From Hyphomicrobiales bacterium (GTDB lineage Bacteria; Pseudomonadota; Alphaproteobacteria; Rhizobiales; Aestuariivirgaceae): a stretch of 64,000 bases of DNA. The position numbers and the translations under genes were made by a program. The DNA lies in assembly GCA_025359265.1 (NCBI GenBank), contig JANYHB010000012.1, positions 1 through 64,000 on the forward strand. The letters are read 5' to 3'. Positions 33,722 to 41,019 of this stretch are shown in pieces (position 1 is the stretch's first letter; each line of letters starts with the position of its first letter). Under the pieces are notes generated by a model. It had not been told where the DNA came from. It did not search any database and saw only the letters and a list, made by a program, of their open reading frames with translations.

Positions 33722-35281
33722 CTAAGCCGTTGCATCCAAATAATCAGCGGAAGTAGTCTCGTCCCGGCCCGTATTCGGCATGACCATGCTGAGTACGAAT
33801 GAGACAAGTGCATTGACTGCAACTGTAACAGTACCGATATAAATGCCGATACCCAGCGGTGATGGCCATATCGGCACAAAGGCACCGGTTGCCGGGTTTT
33901 TCGAAATCCAGATCAACACAATCGACAAAAGCGTACCAACCACCCAACCAATCAGTAGCGGCTGGCCATGCACTTTGCGTGTGAACAGGCCAAAGCATAG
34001 GGCAGGGAAAATCTGCAGCATGATCACACCGCCTAAAGTTTGGAAATCCAACGCGAACTGCGTTTGTACGCTGAAGATGATGAGCAACGCCCCAACTTTT
34101 ACCAGCAACGAAACTAACTTGGCCATGCGGGCTTCTTGAGGATCACTCATTTGCGGATTCACAAAAGGACGCCAAATGTTGCGCGTGAAGGTGTTTGCTG
34201 CCCCAATCGACATCATGGCCGCAGGCACCAGGGCTGCGATGGCAATGGCGGCAAAGCCAAAACCCACGAACCAATCTGGGAAGTATTTCAAAAACAGCAG
34301 CGGCACAATATCTTGCGCTGTCTGCGGCGCCTTGATCTCAATTCCCGCCGCACGTCCCATCAAGCCAAGAAGAGCGATCAGACCCAGCACCAGCGAATAA
34401 AGCGGCAGCGCCATGGTGTTGAAGCGGATTGCTCTTGGGCCGTTTGCGGCCAGAACCCCGGTTAGCGAATGTGGATAGATGAACAACGCCAAAGCCGAAC
34501 CGAGGGCCAGAGTCATAAACGGCCAAACTTGCGCCGCCTTCAATGTCAAACCAACATTCACAACTTTTGGCGGCGTGGCGGCGGCACCCGCTGCAACCAT
34601 GCCGTCATAAACTTTTCCGGCACTGTCGAAGATCGCACCAAAGCCACCAAGTTGATAAGGAATGTAAATAATCGCCGCGATCACAAACACATAAATCATG
34701 ATGTCTTTGACGAATGCAATCACCGCGGGGGCGCGAAGGCCAGCTGAGTAAGTGTAAAGTGCCAAGATCAAAAACGCGACTGTCAGAGGCAAGTGGCCCA
34801 TCAAGCCCTCACCATGAAAACCCAAGGCCTGAATTACTTTTTCCATACCTACAAGTTGCAAGGCGATGTACGGCATGGTGGCCACGATGCCCGTTACCGC
34901 AACCGCAAGTTCTAACCATTTGGAACCGAAGCGCCCCACAACAAAATCGCCCGCCGTTACATAGCCGCGCCGTGCGCACACATTCCAAAATCGTGGCATG
35001 AGGAGGAAAGCGAGCGGATAAATCAAAACTGTGTAAGGCACTGCAAAGAAGCCATAAGCACCCAAGCCATAAACCAAGGCGGGCACCGCGATTACGGTAT
35101 AGGCAGTATAGAGATCACCACCGATCAGGAACCATGTGACCCATGGGCCAAACTGCCGCCCGCCCAGGCCCCATTCATCCAGCGTGCCCAAATCGCCTGC
35201 CTTCCAACGGGAAGCCCAAAAGCCCAGCACAGTGACCAACAGGAAGAAGAAAATAAAAACCGACGTGGCGACCACATTCAT
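33722..35281 (-). CDS. Sodium:solute symporter (SSS family), possibly monocarboxylate
   Basis: Inner-membrane Na+/solute symporter of 519 residues with about 13 helices. The SSS core is plain: DEWGLGGRQFGPWVTWFLIG near residue 36, DLYTAYTVIAVPALVYGLGA, RGYVTAGDFVVGRFGS, and MSIGAANTFTRNIWRPF with the second sodium-site region. The GGRQFG N-terminal block and the paired small DUF3311 protein upstream resemble MctP-type monocarboxylate permeases of Rhizobium, so lactate, pyruvate or similar is a reasonable guess. Its start overlaps the DUF3311 stop by four bases. Confidence 0.9.
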   Translation of the reverse strand: MNVVATSVFIFFFLLVTVLGFWASRWKAGDLGTLDEWGLGGRQFGPWVTWFLIGGDLYTAYTVIAVPALVYGLGAYGFFAVPYTVLIYPLAFLLMPRFWNVCARRGYVTAGDFVVGRFGSKWLELAVAVTGIVATMPYIALQLVGMEKVIQALGFHGEGLMGHLPLTVAFLILALYTYSAGLRAPAVIAFVKDIMIYVFVIAAIIYIPYQLGGFGAIFDSAGKVYDGMVAAGAAATPPKVVNVGLTLKAAQVWPFMTLALGSALALFIYPHSLTGVLAANGPRAIRFNTMALPLYSLVLGLIALLGLMGRAAGIEIKAPQTAQDIVPLLFLKYFPDWFVGFGFAAIAIAALVPAAMMSIGAANTFTRNIWRPFVNPQMSDPQEARMAKLVSLLVKVGALLIIFSVQTQFALDFQTLGGVIMLQIFPALCFGLFTRKVHGQPLLIGWVVGTLLSIVLIWISKNPATGAFVPIWPSPLGIGIYIGTVTVAVNALVSFVLSMVMPNTGRDETTSADYLDATA

Positions 35282-35451
35282 GATGCGTCTCCCACCTTGC
35301 TGGCCGCATAGATAAACAGCATGGAAACGGGAATCATCAGCAAATTAAACCAATAAAAAAACGGAAATCCAAAAAGCTGGGGCTCAACACTATTATAAAA
35401 CGGCACAGCCAGCGCGGCCAAGCACGGAATCAACAGCAGAATGTATTTCAT
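35278..35451 (-). CDS. DUF3311 small membrane protein, symporter partner
   Basis: A 57-residue protein with two hydrophobic helices (YILLLIPCLAALAVPFY; FYWFNLLMIPVSMLFIYA), matching DUF3311. These proteins almost always precede SSS symporters and are thought to be accessory subunits, which agrees with the 4-base overlap here. The ATG follows GGAGGGAAT, giving a strong ribosome site; the longer frame to 35511 has no comparable site. Confidence 0.85.
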   Translation of the reverse strand: MKYILLLIPCLAALAVPFYNSVEPQLFGFPFFYWFNLLMIPVSMLFIYAASKVGDAS

Positions 35452-35552
35452 ATTCCCTCCGAAACTTGCTTGGCATGTTTCTGCCAATTCAAGATGTGAG
35501 AGATTAGCCATAGCATGTTAGTATTGGCAAGTGCGAGATCAACAACAATCAA

Positions 35553-36203
35553 TCAATGGCAATAAACCCCGCCCCTGCGGCGAAGGGTTTGCATATCCAG
35601 ATGGATATGGTCACGATGATACGAGTCGGATCCCGGCCCAAGCACCGTGTGAAAAATACCGCAGGCTTGCGCGCGAATGGTACGCAAGAAACGTTGATCC
35701 TGTGCGTTGCCATAGTAACCCGTCAACACCACAATCTCGCGGCCGTCTGCCAAGGTAAAACTCGCAATATCAATGGCGTTGCCATGGCCATGTTCTGAAA
35801 GCTTGGCACCACGCACATTATTGCGAGCACGGCAGGCATAGGATGCCGCAACTTTAAGCCCTACAACCGGTTGCCCATAAATCTCATGGGCTGCTTTTTG
35901 TACTGAACTTTGCACCCAAACGTTCAGACTATTTGCCTCCGCACAAGTGATCTGAGCTGGTTCGCTGAAAGCGATGCTGTCGAGAGCCATCACGCGGTAA
36001 CCGTGGGTTATCCCACAACCATTCCCCTCCTGAAAATCCGGAATGGGCACGGCGTCTGCAAACGTTCGCGGATCAGCGGGGCACACCAATGGAGAGGGCT
36101 GCACACCTTCAAGCGTAAATTCCGCGCTGCGACGACCAGTCGAGCAACTTGCCAAAAAAAACATGAAAATTATAACGCCTGCGAGCTTGAAACTAGATTT
36201 CAT
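35553..36203 (-). CDS. Extensin-family lipoprotein
   Basis: Predicted lipoprotein of 216 residues with an extensin-like C-terminal domain. The N-terminus is a lipobox (FMFFLASC, Cys near residue 20). Conserved blocks are GCGITHGYRVMALDS, ITCAEANSLNVWVQSSVQKA, the likely Zn-peptidase-like part KLSEHGHGNAIDIASFTLAD, and SDSYHRDHIHLDMQ with the HxH pair. Despite its name the family resembles metal-dependent D,D/D,L-peptidases (the EHGHGNAID and HRDHIHLD motifs), so a wall-linked hydrolase role is likely. Its start overlaps the upstream MlaC-like stop by one base (TGATG). Confidence 0.88.
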   Translation of the reverse strand: MKSSFKLAGVIIFMFFLASCSTGRRSAEFTLEGVQPSPLVCPADPRTFADAVPIPDFQEGNGCGITHGYRVMALDSIAFSEPAQITCAEANSLNVWVQSSVQKAAHEIYGQPVVGLKVAASYACRARNNVRGAKLSEHGHGNAIDIASFTLADGREIVVLTGYYGNAQDQRFLRTIRAQACGIFHTVLGPGSDSYHRDHIHLDMQTLRRRGGVYCH

Positions 36204-36757
36204 CAGCCGTTAAGACGGTCAATCAAAAGCTTCACATCGCCATTGTGCTTAGCAACAAAAGACGTAAATAAACTGCGCTCTTGATTGGTCATAGAGAAGC
36301 CCAGGAACCTGGCATCCTCAACTTTGTAACTTCCGCCCGTCCAATTCAGTTTCCAACTTACCGAGTAAACCTGGCCGCCCATCATATAGATTTTGGAATC
36401 AACCATAACATTTTTTTCTCTATCGACTGTTGCTTCGCCAATCTCAAATTTAGCGACAGGATAGGTGCGGCTTTGGTCTGCCATGTATCGCGCAATGAAA
36501 GCGGCAACACCGCGGTGATAGCGGCTGGTTTCACCGCTCGGAATTTCGTAATCACCAATGGATAATTCAGCGATGGCCGGAACATCAGCATAACGCTGTA
36601 TGACGCGCATGAATGCCGAAACTGTGCCTTGGCGGTGGGCATGCAACATTTCTTCGCCCATGCGACCCATGAACGAAACAGACGGATGGGTTTCCGCAAA
36701 AGCGGCAGGTGCAAATAAAGCGGGCAAAAGCCCAATGAGTGCGCGGCGTGAAATCAT
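36203..36757 (-). CDS. MlaC-like periplasmic protein (copy 2), Tat-like signal
   Basis: A 184-residue secreted protein of the MlaC/Ttg2D group. It opens ISRRALIGLLPALFAPAAFA, a signal peptide with a twin Arg that resembles a Tat motif. Then EMLHAHRQGTVSAFMRVIQR, FIARYMADQSRTYPVAKFEI and VYSVSWKLNWTGGSYKVED follow the family order, ending with FTSFVAKHNGDVKLLIDRLN, close to the end of copy 3 (HGDFQPLFAKL) and copy 1 (GGDVKALIRYLEG). It is translationally coupled to the extensin-like gene. Mla-type lipid shuttling is the best guess; no partner subunits are close. Confidence 0.78.
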   Translation of the reverse strand: MISRRALIGLLPALFAPAAFAETHPSVSFMGRMGEEMLHAHRQGTVSAFMRVIQRYADVPAIAELSIGDYEIPSGETSRYHRGVAAFIARYMADQSRTYPVAKFEIGEATVDREKNVMVDSKIYMMGGQVYSVSWKLNWTGGSYKVEDARFLGFSMTNQERSLFTSFVAKHNGDVKLLIDRLNG

Positions 36758-36808
36758 GATTCGATTGCTCCGGACGATTTCAGCTTGCTTTAGTTAAGAC
36801 CGGGTAAA

Positions 36809-37396
36809 TTACCAAGTCTCCGCCTCACGTAATTTTGCAAAAAGCGGCTGAAAATCACCATGCGACGAATTGAGAGTATCCTCAAACATTTTTTTCATCG
36901 CAATCGAAAGCCAAACACCCTTAACATTCAAATCTGCAACTCGAAATGCGCCCGGAGAGCCAGTGACACGCCAGCGCAACTGTTCGCCTTTGCCAGCAAC
37001 AGCACTATCGACTGTAATGAATTTGCCTTGCTCAGAAGAGCCAGTTACCTTCAAGTCCGTGCCTTGAAAATCTGCGACGTACCAAACGAACAAAGCCGCC
37101 GCATAATTGCCAACCAGTTCATAAAACTGGCTTTTTTGACTGTCTGGCAGGCTGGATTTCGCCATGCCAAGCGCAAAATTCGCCACACTGGGAATATTGA
37201 TATAACGATTAAGCAGGCCGGCAAACTTGCGTTGCAAAGCGCGATCGCCCTTATGGCCACCCGCAGCTAAATGTAACACTTCTATACCCAGCTGATGCAC
37301 GTAATCTTCAGCTGGCGTAGATGCCAATGCGGGAACGCCGCCAATCATTGGCAAGCTTAAGGCTGTGATAAAAAAAGTGCGGCGCGAAAGCAGCAT
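36809..37396 (-). CDS. MlaC-like periplasmic protein (copy 3), Tat-like signal
   Basis: A 195-residue paralogue of the gene just downstream. The N-terminus MLLSRRTFFITALSLPMIGG is a good Tat-type signal (SRRTFF). The mature part has FAGLLNRYINIPSVANFALG, the family helix, then FYELVGNYAAALFVWYVADF and LRWRVTGSPGAFRVADLNVK, ending FEDTLNSSHGDFQPLFAKLR. Two Tat-like signals in one family are unusual and would suit a protein folded with a cofactor or at speed, but this is not proven. It is the first gene of a probable three-gene unit with copy 2 and the extensin-like gene. Confidence 0.78.
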   Translation of the reverse strand: MLLSRRTFFITALSLPMIGGVPALASTPAEDYVHQLGIEVLHLAAGGHKGDRALQRKFAGLLNRYINIPSVANFALGMAKSSLPDSQKSQFYELVGNYAAALFVWYVADFQGTDLKVTGSSEQGKFITVDSAVAGKGEQLRWRVTGSPGAFRVADLNVKGVWLSIAMKKMFEDTLNSSHGDFQPLFAKLREAETW

Positions 37397-37498
37397 GTTT
37401 AAAATTCCTTGTCTTCGCAGTCAATGTTTTGACAGTCAATTTGGTTTCACACTATGGCAATGTGAAGGTGAATTTAAATAAATCAAGTTGCCGATCGT

Positions 37499-37525
37499 AA
37501 AAAGCTGGTTTGAACCAGCTTTTGC
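37499..37525. repeat. Perfect inverted repeat between divergent promoters
   Basis: AAAAGCTGGTT-TG-AACCAGCTTTT, two 11-base arms, lies in the 190-base gap between the leftward MlaC-like gene and the rightward regulator gene. It has terminator shape in both directions (A-run before, T-run after), which is odd between two start sites. It may be a transcriptional insulator or an operator. Confidence 0.5.
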
Positions 37526-37548
37526 AACATATCGCTTTCCATTGCAAA

Positions 37549-37572
37549 CTATATAAAGATATGTTTATATAG
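37549..37572. promoter_or_regulatory. Candidate operator for the ArsR-methyltransferase regulator
   Basis: CTATATAAA-GATATG-TTTATATAG: two 9-base arms of perfect symmetry, 14 bases before the ATG of the regulator gene. Its core ATAAAG-ATAT-GTTTAT matches the perfect site ATAAAG-AAAT-CTTTAT in front of the homocysteine methyltransferase gene at 16.7 kb. Auto-regulation of the regulator-metF operon is the simplest reading. Confidence 0.65.
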
Positions 37573-37586
37573 GTTAGAGGTGCCGG

Positions 37587-38576
37587 ATGGAAGAATTGCT
37601 TGCAGGCTTAAAGGCCACTGCCGAAATAACGCGGCTGCGCATACTTTTTGCCTTGTCGCACGGCGAAATGAATGTGACCGAACTCACCCATGTTTTGCAG
37701 CAAAGCCAGCCCCGGGTTTCACGTCATCTGAAGCTGATGGCTGATTCAGGTTTGATCGCGCGACATAAAGAGGGCAACTGGGTTTTGTTCCGTCTGCGTG
37801 AGGAGGGCAAAGGCGGGGCGCTGGCCAGGGCACTCGTCGATATGTTGACGGGCCGGGACAAACTTTTAAGCGATGATTTGGGCCGCCTTGAAACAATTCA
37901 GGCTCAGCGCCAAAAGCAAGCTTCAACTTATTTCGCAGCCAATGCCGCGCATTGGCAAAAGTTGCGCTCGTTACATGTGCAAGAACAAGCAGTCGAAGAA
38001 AGTTTGCTTTCGATGCTTGGGCCTGCAACTTATGATCTGGTGATCGATCTCGGCACAGGAACGGGGCGCATTTTGGAGCTTCTCGCCGGCAGCAGTGCGG
38101 TTGCGTGGGGCATAGACCAAAGCCGGGACATGCTGAATGTCGCGCGGGCCAATCTCGAAAAAGTGGGCTTGAAGAACGCGCAAGTCCGGCAGGCCGACAT
38201 TTATGCTTTACCATTTGCTGATGCATCAGCCGATCTGATTTCTATTCACCAAGTGCTCCATTACCTCGATGATCCGCAGCGCGCGCTGTTGGAAGCGCGG
38301 CGCATCTTGAAAGCCGGGGGCAAAATGATCATTGTTGATTTCGCACCGCATGAACTTGAAGAACTGCGCAGCGAGCATGCCCATCGCAGACTTGGGATAT
38401 CAGCTGAGCAAATGGCCGGTTTCCTGGCGCGGGCCGGGTTGGGTTTGAAAGAACACCGCGTATTGCCGCCACCATGGTTGAAAACTGGAACGGGCCTCAC
38501 AGTATCCCTGTGGTTGGCCGAACTGCCAATCTACCAAACCCAATCCAACGCTTTGCCAAAGGCCCTGATCCAATGA
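37587..38576 (+). CDS. ArsR-family regulator fused to SAM-dependent methyltransferase (SahR-like)
   Basis: A 329-residue fusion. Residues 1-95 form an ArsR winged helix (LKATAEITRLRILFALSHGE, LTHVLQQSQPRVSRHLKLMA, ARHKEGNWVLFRL) but without the metal-binding Cys of ArsR. Residues about 120-300 form a class I methyltransferase: DLVIDLGTGTGRILELLAG, WGIDQSRDMLNVARANLE and ISIHQVLHYLDDPQRALLEA. Comparable fusions next to metF in alphaproteobacteria are described as SahR-type regulators of the SAM cycle that sense S-adenosylhomocysteine. It overlaps metF by four bases (ATGA), so both are in one operon behind the palindrome at 37549-37572. Confidence 0.88.
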   Translation: MEELLAGLKATAEITRLRILFALSHGEMNVTELTHVLQQSQPRVSRHLKLMADSGLIARHKEGNWVLFRLREEGKGGALARALVDMLTGRDKLLSDDLGRLETIQAQRQKQASTYFAANAAHWQKLRSLHVQEQAVEESLLSMLGPATYDLVIDLGTGTGRILELLAGSSAVAWGIDQSRDMLNVARANLEKVGLKNAQVRQADIYALPFADASADLISIHQVLHYLDDPQRALLEARRILKAGGKMIIVDFAPHELEELRSEHAHRRLGISAEQMAGFLARAGLGLKEHRVLPPPWLKTGTGLTVSLWLAELPIYQTQSNALPKALIQ

Positions 38577-39442
38577 GTAAGCTTTCCGTATCTTTTGAAT
38601 TTTTCCCCCCTAAGTCCGATGAGGCAGAGGCGGGCTTGTGGCGCACGCTTCGCAAACTTGAACCCATTGCACCTCGGTTTGTATCGGTTACATATGGCGC
38701 AGGCGGCACCACACGCGATCGCACACTGGCAACGGTAAAGCGCATTGTTGATGAAACGAACCTGAAGCCGGCCGCGCACTTGACGTGTGTGGGTGCCAGC
38801 AAAGAAGAAGTTAATGCAGTGGTTCGCGATATGAGCAAAGCTGGCGTTCGCCATATTCTCGCCTTGCGCGGCGATCCACCCCAAGGGGTGGGTGCTAGAT
38901 TTACACCTCATCCGGATGGTTATCGCAACGCGGCCGATCTGGTGCGCGGCATTCGCGAAATTGCTGATTTTGAAGTTTCCGTTTCCGCTTATCCTGAAAA
39001 GCACCCAGAATCTGTCTCCATCGAGGAAGACTTGGCGTTTCTGGCCGATAAAGCTGATCATGGTGCAACCCAAGCCATCACTCAATTTTTCTTTCACAAT
39101 GCTTTTTTCTTGCGACTGCGAGACCGCATCGCCGCGCGGGGCATCAATATAAAATTGCTGCCGGGCATTTTGCCGATCACGAATTTTGGCAAGGCCCAAG
39201 AATTTGCCGCAAAATGTGGCGCCCATATTCCACCGGAAATGGTTCGGCGCTTCGCAGGCTTGGACGCTGAGCCTGAAACCCGCAATTTGGTGGCGGCCAT
39301 GGTGGCTGCCGAGCAGGCCCAGGCTTTACAGCGCGAAGGGGTTGAAGACTTTCACTTTTATACATTAAACCGCGCTGATCTGGTTTATCCCATTTGCCGC
39401 ATGTTGGGTTTTGACGCTGGCGTGCAAGACGCTGCGGCCTGA
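38573..39442 (+). CDS. metF: Methylenetetrahydrofolate reductase
   Basis: Flavoenzyme supplying 5-methyl-THF, the methyl donor for methionine synthesis. The 289-residue protein begins SKLSVSFEFFPPKSDEAEAG, with the catalytic Glu in SFEFFPPKS, and carries FVSVTYGAGGTTRDRTLATV, AHLTCVGASKEEVNAV, ILALRGDPPQG and TQFFFHNAFFLRLRDR. All fit MetF. The start ATG overlaps the regulator stop. In-frame upstream ATG at 38474 lies inside the regulator gene and is rejected. With the SahR-like regulator it links to the homocysteine methyltransferase and corrinoid genes at 16.7-21.9 kb. Confidence 0.96.
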   Translation: MSKLSVSFEFFPPKSDEAEAGLWRTLRKLEPIAPRFVSVTYGAGGTTRDRTLATVKRIVDETNLKPAAHLTCVGASKEEVNAVVRDMSKAGVRHILALRGDPPQGVGARFTPHPDGYRNAADLVRGIREIADFEVSVSAYPEKHPESVSIEEDLAFLADKADHGATQAITQFFFHNAFFLRLRDRIAARGINIKLLPGILPITNFGKAQEFAAKCGAHIPPEMVRRFAGLDAEPETRNLVAAMVAAEQAQALQREGVEDFHFYTLNRADLVYPICRMLGFDAGVQDAAA

Positions 39443-39485
39443 GGCGAAAAGCTCTCAATTTTGCTTTTTGGTTGTCAAAGTTTAT

Positions 39486-39506
39486 GGTTAACTGGCGTTA
39501 ACGAAT
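39486..39506 (+). promoter_or_regulatory. Motif with GTTAACGAAT ahead of the Gly/Tyr-rich gene
   Basis: GGTTAAC-N4-GTTAACGAAT, 14 bases before the start at 39521; matches the motif upstream of ftsZ in 16 of 21 or more positions by eye. TTAA-N6-TTAAC is close to CtrA spacing. Confidence 0.35.
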
Positions 39507-39520
39507 AAAGGATGATGATC

Positions 39521-39910
39521 ATGAACAACTTTTTTTCACTCTGCTTTGCCGCCCTTTTATTGGGGGTCTCCACTCAAGCGTTTGCTGGCCAGCGAGGGGG
39601 CCAGCATGGAATGTACGGGATGGGGAAGTTTGGCCACCATGGAGCAATGCATGGCGGCAGATATATGGGGCAGCGGTTCAGCGGCGGCTATCGTGGTGAG
39701 GGGTTCCGATATGCTGGTGGTTATGGCGGAGGTTTTAGTTATGGCGGAGGTGGTTATGGCGCAGGGTATAACGATGGCGGGAGCTATGATTATAACGACA
39801 TTATTGTTACCGGCGGCGGAGATCTGCCAGAGCACATCTACGTTTACCCGCAAGCACAATACATGGCGTATTCCTATCGGCATCAACGCAACTGTTGCCA
39901 TTGCCAATAG
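39521..39910 (+). CDS. Small Gly/Tyr-rich exported protein, unknown
   Basis: I do not recognise this family. The 129-residue product has a signal peptide (NNFFSLCFAALLLGVSTQ then AFA) and a mature part of very low complexity: GGQHGMYGMGKFGHHGAMHG, YAGGYGGGFSYGGGGYGAGY, and an end with DLPEHIYVYPQAQYMAYSYR then HQRNCCHCQ. Two closely spaced Cys pairs at the tail could bind metal or form disulfides. The ribosome site is AAAGGATGATG. A motif shared with the ftsZ upstream region precedes it. Composition recalls the protein at 12.6 kb. Confidence 0.65.
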   Translation: MNNFFSLCFAALLLGVSTQAFAGQRGGQHGMYGMGKFGHHGAMHGGRYMGQRFSGGYRGEGFRYAGGYGGGFSYGGGGYGAGYNDGGSYDYNDIIVTGGGDLPEHIYVYPQAQYMAYSYRHQRNCCHCQ

Positions 39911-39961
39911 CAGTAATGCCAGCGCCTTGATTAGTTCGCTTTAATTTGGCATACAAAGGTG

Positions 39962-40297
39962 ATGCAGCAAGAAGTTATCAAGCCTGATAGAACTCCAAAA
40001 AGCGGCCAACAAGCCTTCAGCCCGTTGGGCTGTTTTCTGGCCGCCGCGGGTGCAACGTTGCTGACATTTTGTCTTGTGGGTGTAGCTGCTGTTGCATCGG
40101 TTTGGGCATTTTCAAAATTGCTGGGGTTGCCCGATATTTTTATCTGGGTTTTGCTAGCGGCTGTTGCCATTCCGGTTTTGTGGATCACCTTCTGGACGGC
40201 AGGCCGTGCTTGGCATGTGGAACAGCGTCTGGCGCAAGGACTGGATATTGATAGCCCCATATTCAAAACCACTTATTACTGGCGCGCTCGCGCGTGA
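39962..40297 (+). CDS. Small two-helix membrane protein, unknown
   Basis: A 111-residue protein with two membrane helices (FLAAAGATLLTFCLVGVAAV and IFIWVLLAAVAIPVLWITFW) and a charged C-terminus ending IFKTTYYWRARA. I recognise no family. The ATG at 39962 follows AAAGGTG; a GTG three bases upstream in the same frame is possible. It may be co-transcribed with the Gly/Tyr-rich gene upstream and the TerB-DnaJ gene downstream, as all point right with short gaps. Confidence 0.6.
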   Translation: MQQEVIKPDRTPKSGQQAFSPLGCFLAAAGATLLTFCLVGVAAVASVWAFSKLLGLPDIFIWVLLAAVAIPVLWITFWTAGRAWHVEQRLAQGLDIDSPIFKTTYYWRARA

Positions 40298-40335
40298 GGC
40301 TTTTCAATTCACGCTTATTTGCTTGAGTTTGCCAT

Positions 40336-41019
40336 ATGACGGTTTGGACAGCGATCACAGAATTTGCGCAAACCATTAGTGGCGGAATTTCGTCGAGTCT
40401 CGAAACCCTGATTGGCGCCACCAAGCCGCCAGAAAAATCGATTGCCTTTACCATAGGAATGATTGCACTTGGTGCAAAAATGGCAAAAGCCGATGGAGCA
40501 GTAACCGACGATGAAGTTTTAGCCTTCTCACAAGTGTTTCACGTACCCGAAAAAGATCAAGCAGCGGTGACGCGTGTGTTCAACATGGCGAAACAAGACG
40601 TGGCGGGTTATGAAATTTATGCTGCCCAAGTGGCAAAACTATTTGGTGTAGGTTCGCATGTATTGGAAACCGTGCTGGACGGCTTGTTCCATATTGCCAA
40701 GGCCGACGGCGTGATTCATTCTGGTGAACTTGAATTTCTTGAACGCGTGAGTGATATTTTTGGCTTTAAACAGCGCGAATGGCTTCGCGTGCGCGCCCGG
40801 CACGTGGCCGTGAAGGATGATCCTTATGAAGTGTTGGGAGTTAGCCCAGATGCCACTTTGGCAGCCGCGAAGAAGCGTTACAAATCACTTGTCAAAGAAT
40901 TGCACCCAGATAAGCAAATTGCCGCTGGCGTGCCGCCTGAAATGGTGCGTCTTGCAACCCAGCGCCTCATCCGCATCAATGCAGCATTTGCCGCAATAGA
41001 AGCGGCCCGCAAGTCTTGA
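40336..41019 (+). CDS. TerB-DnaJ domain protein (DjlA-like)
   Basis: Co-chaperone-like protein of 227 residues. The N-terminal half is a TerB-like all-helical domain (IALGAKMAKADGAVTDDEVL, FHIAKADGVIHSGELEFLER, each with the acidic D-G motif). The C-terminal half is a J domain, DDPYEVLGVSPDATLAAAKK, with the HPD tripeptide in VKELHPDKQI. The same order occurs in DjlA, though without the N-terminal membrane anchor of the E. coli protein. Its stop overlaps the TTG start of the amidase gene, a pairing seen in other Rhizobiales. Confidence 0.88.
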   Translation: MTVWTAITEFAQTISGGISSSLETLIGATKPPEKSIAFTIGMIALGAKMAKADGAVTDDEVLAFSQVFHVPEKDQAAVTRVFNMAKQDVAGYEIYAAQVAKLFGVGSHVLETVLDGLFHIAKADGVIHSGELEFLERVSDIFGFKQREWLRVRARHVAVKDDPYEVLGVSPDATLAAAKKRYKSLVKELHPDKQIAAGVPPEMVRLATQRLIRINAAFAAIEAARKS

